A stretch of DNA of 43,993 nt, from contig JALOOJ010000007.1 in NCBI GenBank assembly GCA_025454475.1, forward strand, positions 1 through 43,993, read 5' to 3'. The notes beneath the pieces are model-generated. The model was not told the origin of the DNA. It made no database searches and was given only the letters and a program-made list of their open reading frames with translations. Each line of letters begins with the position of its first letter. Positions within the stretch are counted from its first letter, which is position 1. Positions 43,899-43,993 of this stretch are shown here, piece after piece. The DNA is from Anaerolineae bacterium (GTDB lineage: Bacteria; Chloroflexota; Anaerolineae; B4-G1; SLSP01). A program made the position numbers and the translations under genes.

Positions 43899-43993
43899 TT
43901 GGAGCTGACGATCGAGGCCGCTCGTGCTCTGTATGGCGATGCGGACAGCGTCCACGATTTTGACCATATCCTGCGCGTCCTTGCGCTCGCTCA
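43899..43993 (+). CDS. HD-domain protein, N-terminal fragment
   Basis: The window ends within this gene; about 31 residues are visible. From TTG 43899, which has AGGAGG 6 nt upstream, it reads ELTIEAARALYG and then SVHDFDHILRVLALA. The HDFDHILRV phrase is the start of the HD metal-dependent phosphohydrolase fold, where the first His binds metal. The GTG at 43892 is out of frame. The substrate cannot be told. Confidence 0.65.
   Translation, partial: MELTIEAARALYGDADSVHDFDHILRVLALA

Noticed and set aside
1-43993. tRNA, rRNA, insertion sequence, prophage or CRISPR array
   Set aside because: No cloverleaf, conserved rRNA stretch, transposase, integrase or regular repeat-spacer series was seen on reading; a covariance-model scan was not possible here.

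Overview
The window is chromosomal DNA of about 60% GC, packed with genes and with no mobile element, tRNA, rRNA or CRISPR array that I can see. The gene styles point to a member of the Chloroflexota: a family 39 glycosyltransferase with a long secreted C-terminal part, LysM/FxLYD lipoproteins, LysM-M23 peptidases, many GTG/TTG starts, zinc-binding forms of S14, L24, L36 and S4, and an EF-Tu core resembling Chloroflexus. This placement is inference. The organism probably has an anaerobic side to its metabolism, because it encodes a ferredoxin-dependent 2-oxoacid oxidoreductase and a sodium-pumping decarboxylase. The menaquinone methyltransferase at the left edge shows that it also makes quinones.

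Region 1 (1-8110, + strand): the end of ubiE/menG, then a biotin-dependent Na+-translocating decarboxylase set (carboxyltransferase, OadG-like membrane anchor, biotin carrier, a GNAT protein, and the beta Na+ pump). A four-subunit 2-oxoacid:ferredoxin oxidoreductase follows (ferredoxin, VorB-like alpha, TPP-binding beta, gamma). Together these could turn branched-chain or other 2-oxoacids into acyl-CoA plus reduced ferredoxin, and gain a Na+ gradient from decarboxylation of a dicarboxylic acyl-CoA such as methylmalonyl-CoA.

Region 2 (8149-14181): an MFS exporter and a GT39-type membrane glycosyltransferase on the - strand, then, divergently, a YdjM/DUF457-type membrane hydrolase and a LysM lipoprotein. 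Promoters can be read between them.

Region 3 (14191-39106, + strand): rpoB with its own promoter but no rpoC after it, then the fused str-S10-spc-alpha clusters: rpsL-rpsG-fusA-tuf-rpsJ-rplCDWB-rpsS-rplV-rpsC-rplP-rpmC-rpsQ-rplNXE-rpsN-rpsH-rplFR-rpsE-rpmD-rplO-secY-rpmJ-rpsMKD-rpoA-rplQ-truA-rplM-rpsI, closed by a strong intrinsic terminator. adk, map and infA are absent from their usual place after secY. The two elongation factors are the surprise. EF-Tu has a rewritten, five-residue-longer switch I without the RGITI motif, and EF-G lacks the conserved loops at the tip of domain IV. Many intergenic gaps carry stable small hairpins, and one 67-nt hairpin between rpsJ and rplC has eight C facing eight G.

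Region 4 (39250-43993): a YabN-type tetrapyrrole methylase-MazG fusion, thioredoxin on the opposite strand, two tandem paralogous LysM-M23 membrane-anchored peptidases, and the first codons of an HD-domain protein cut by the window edge.
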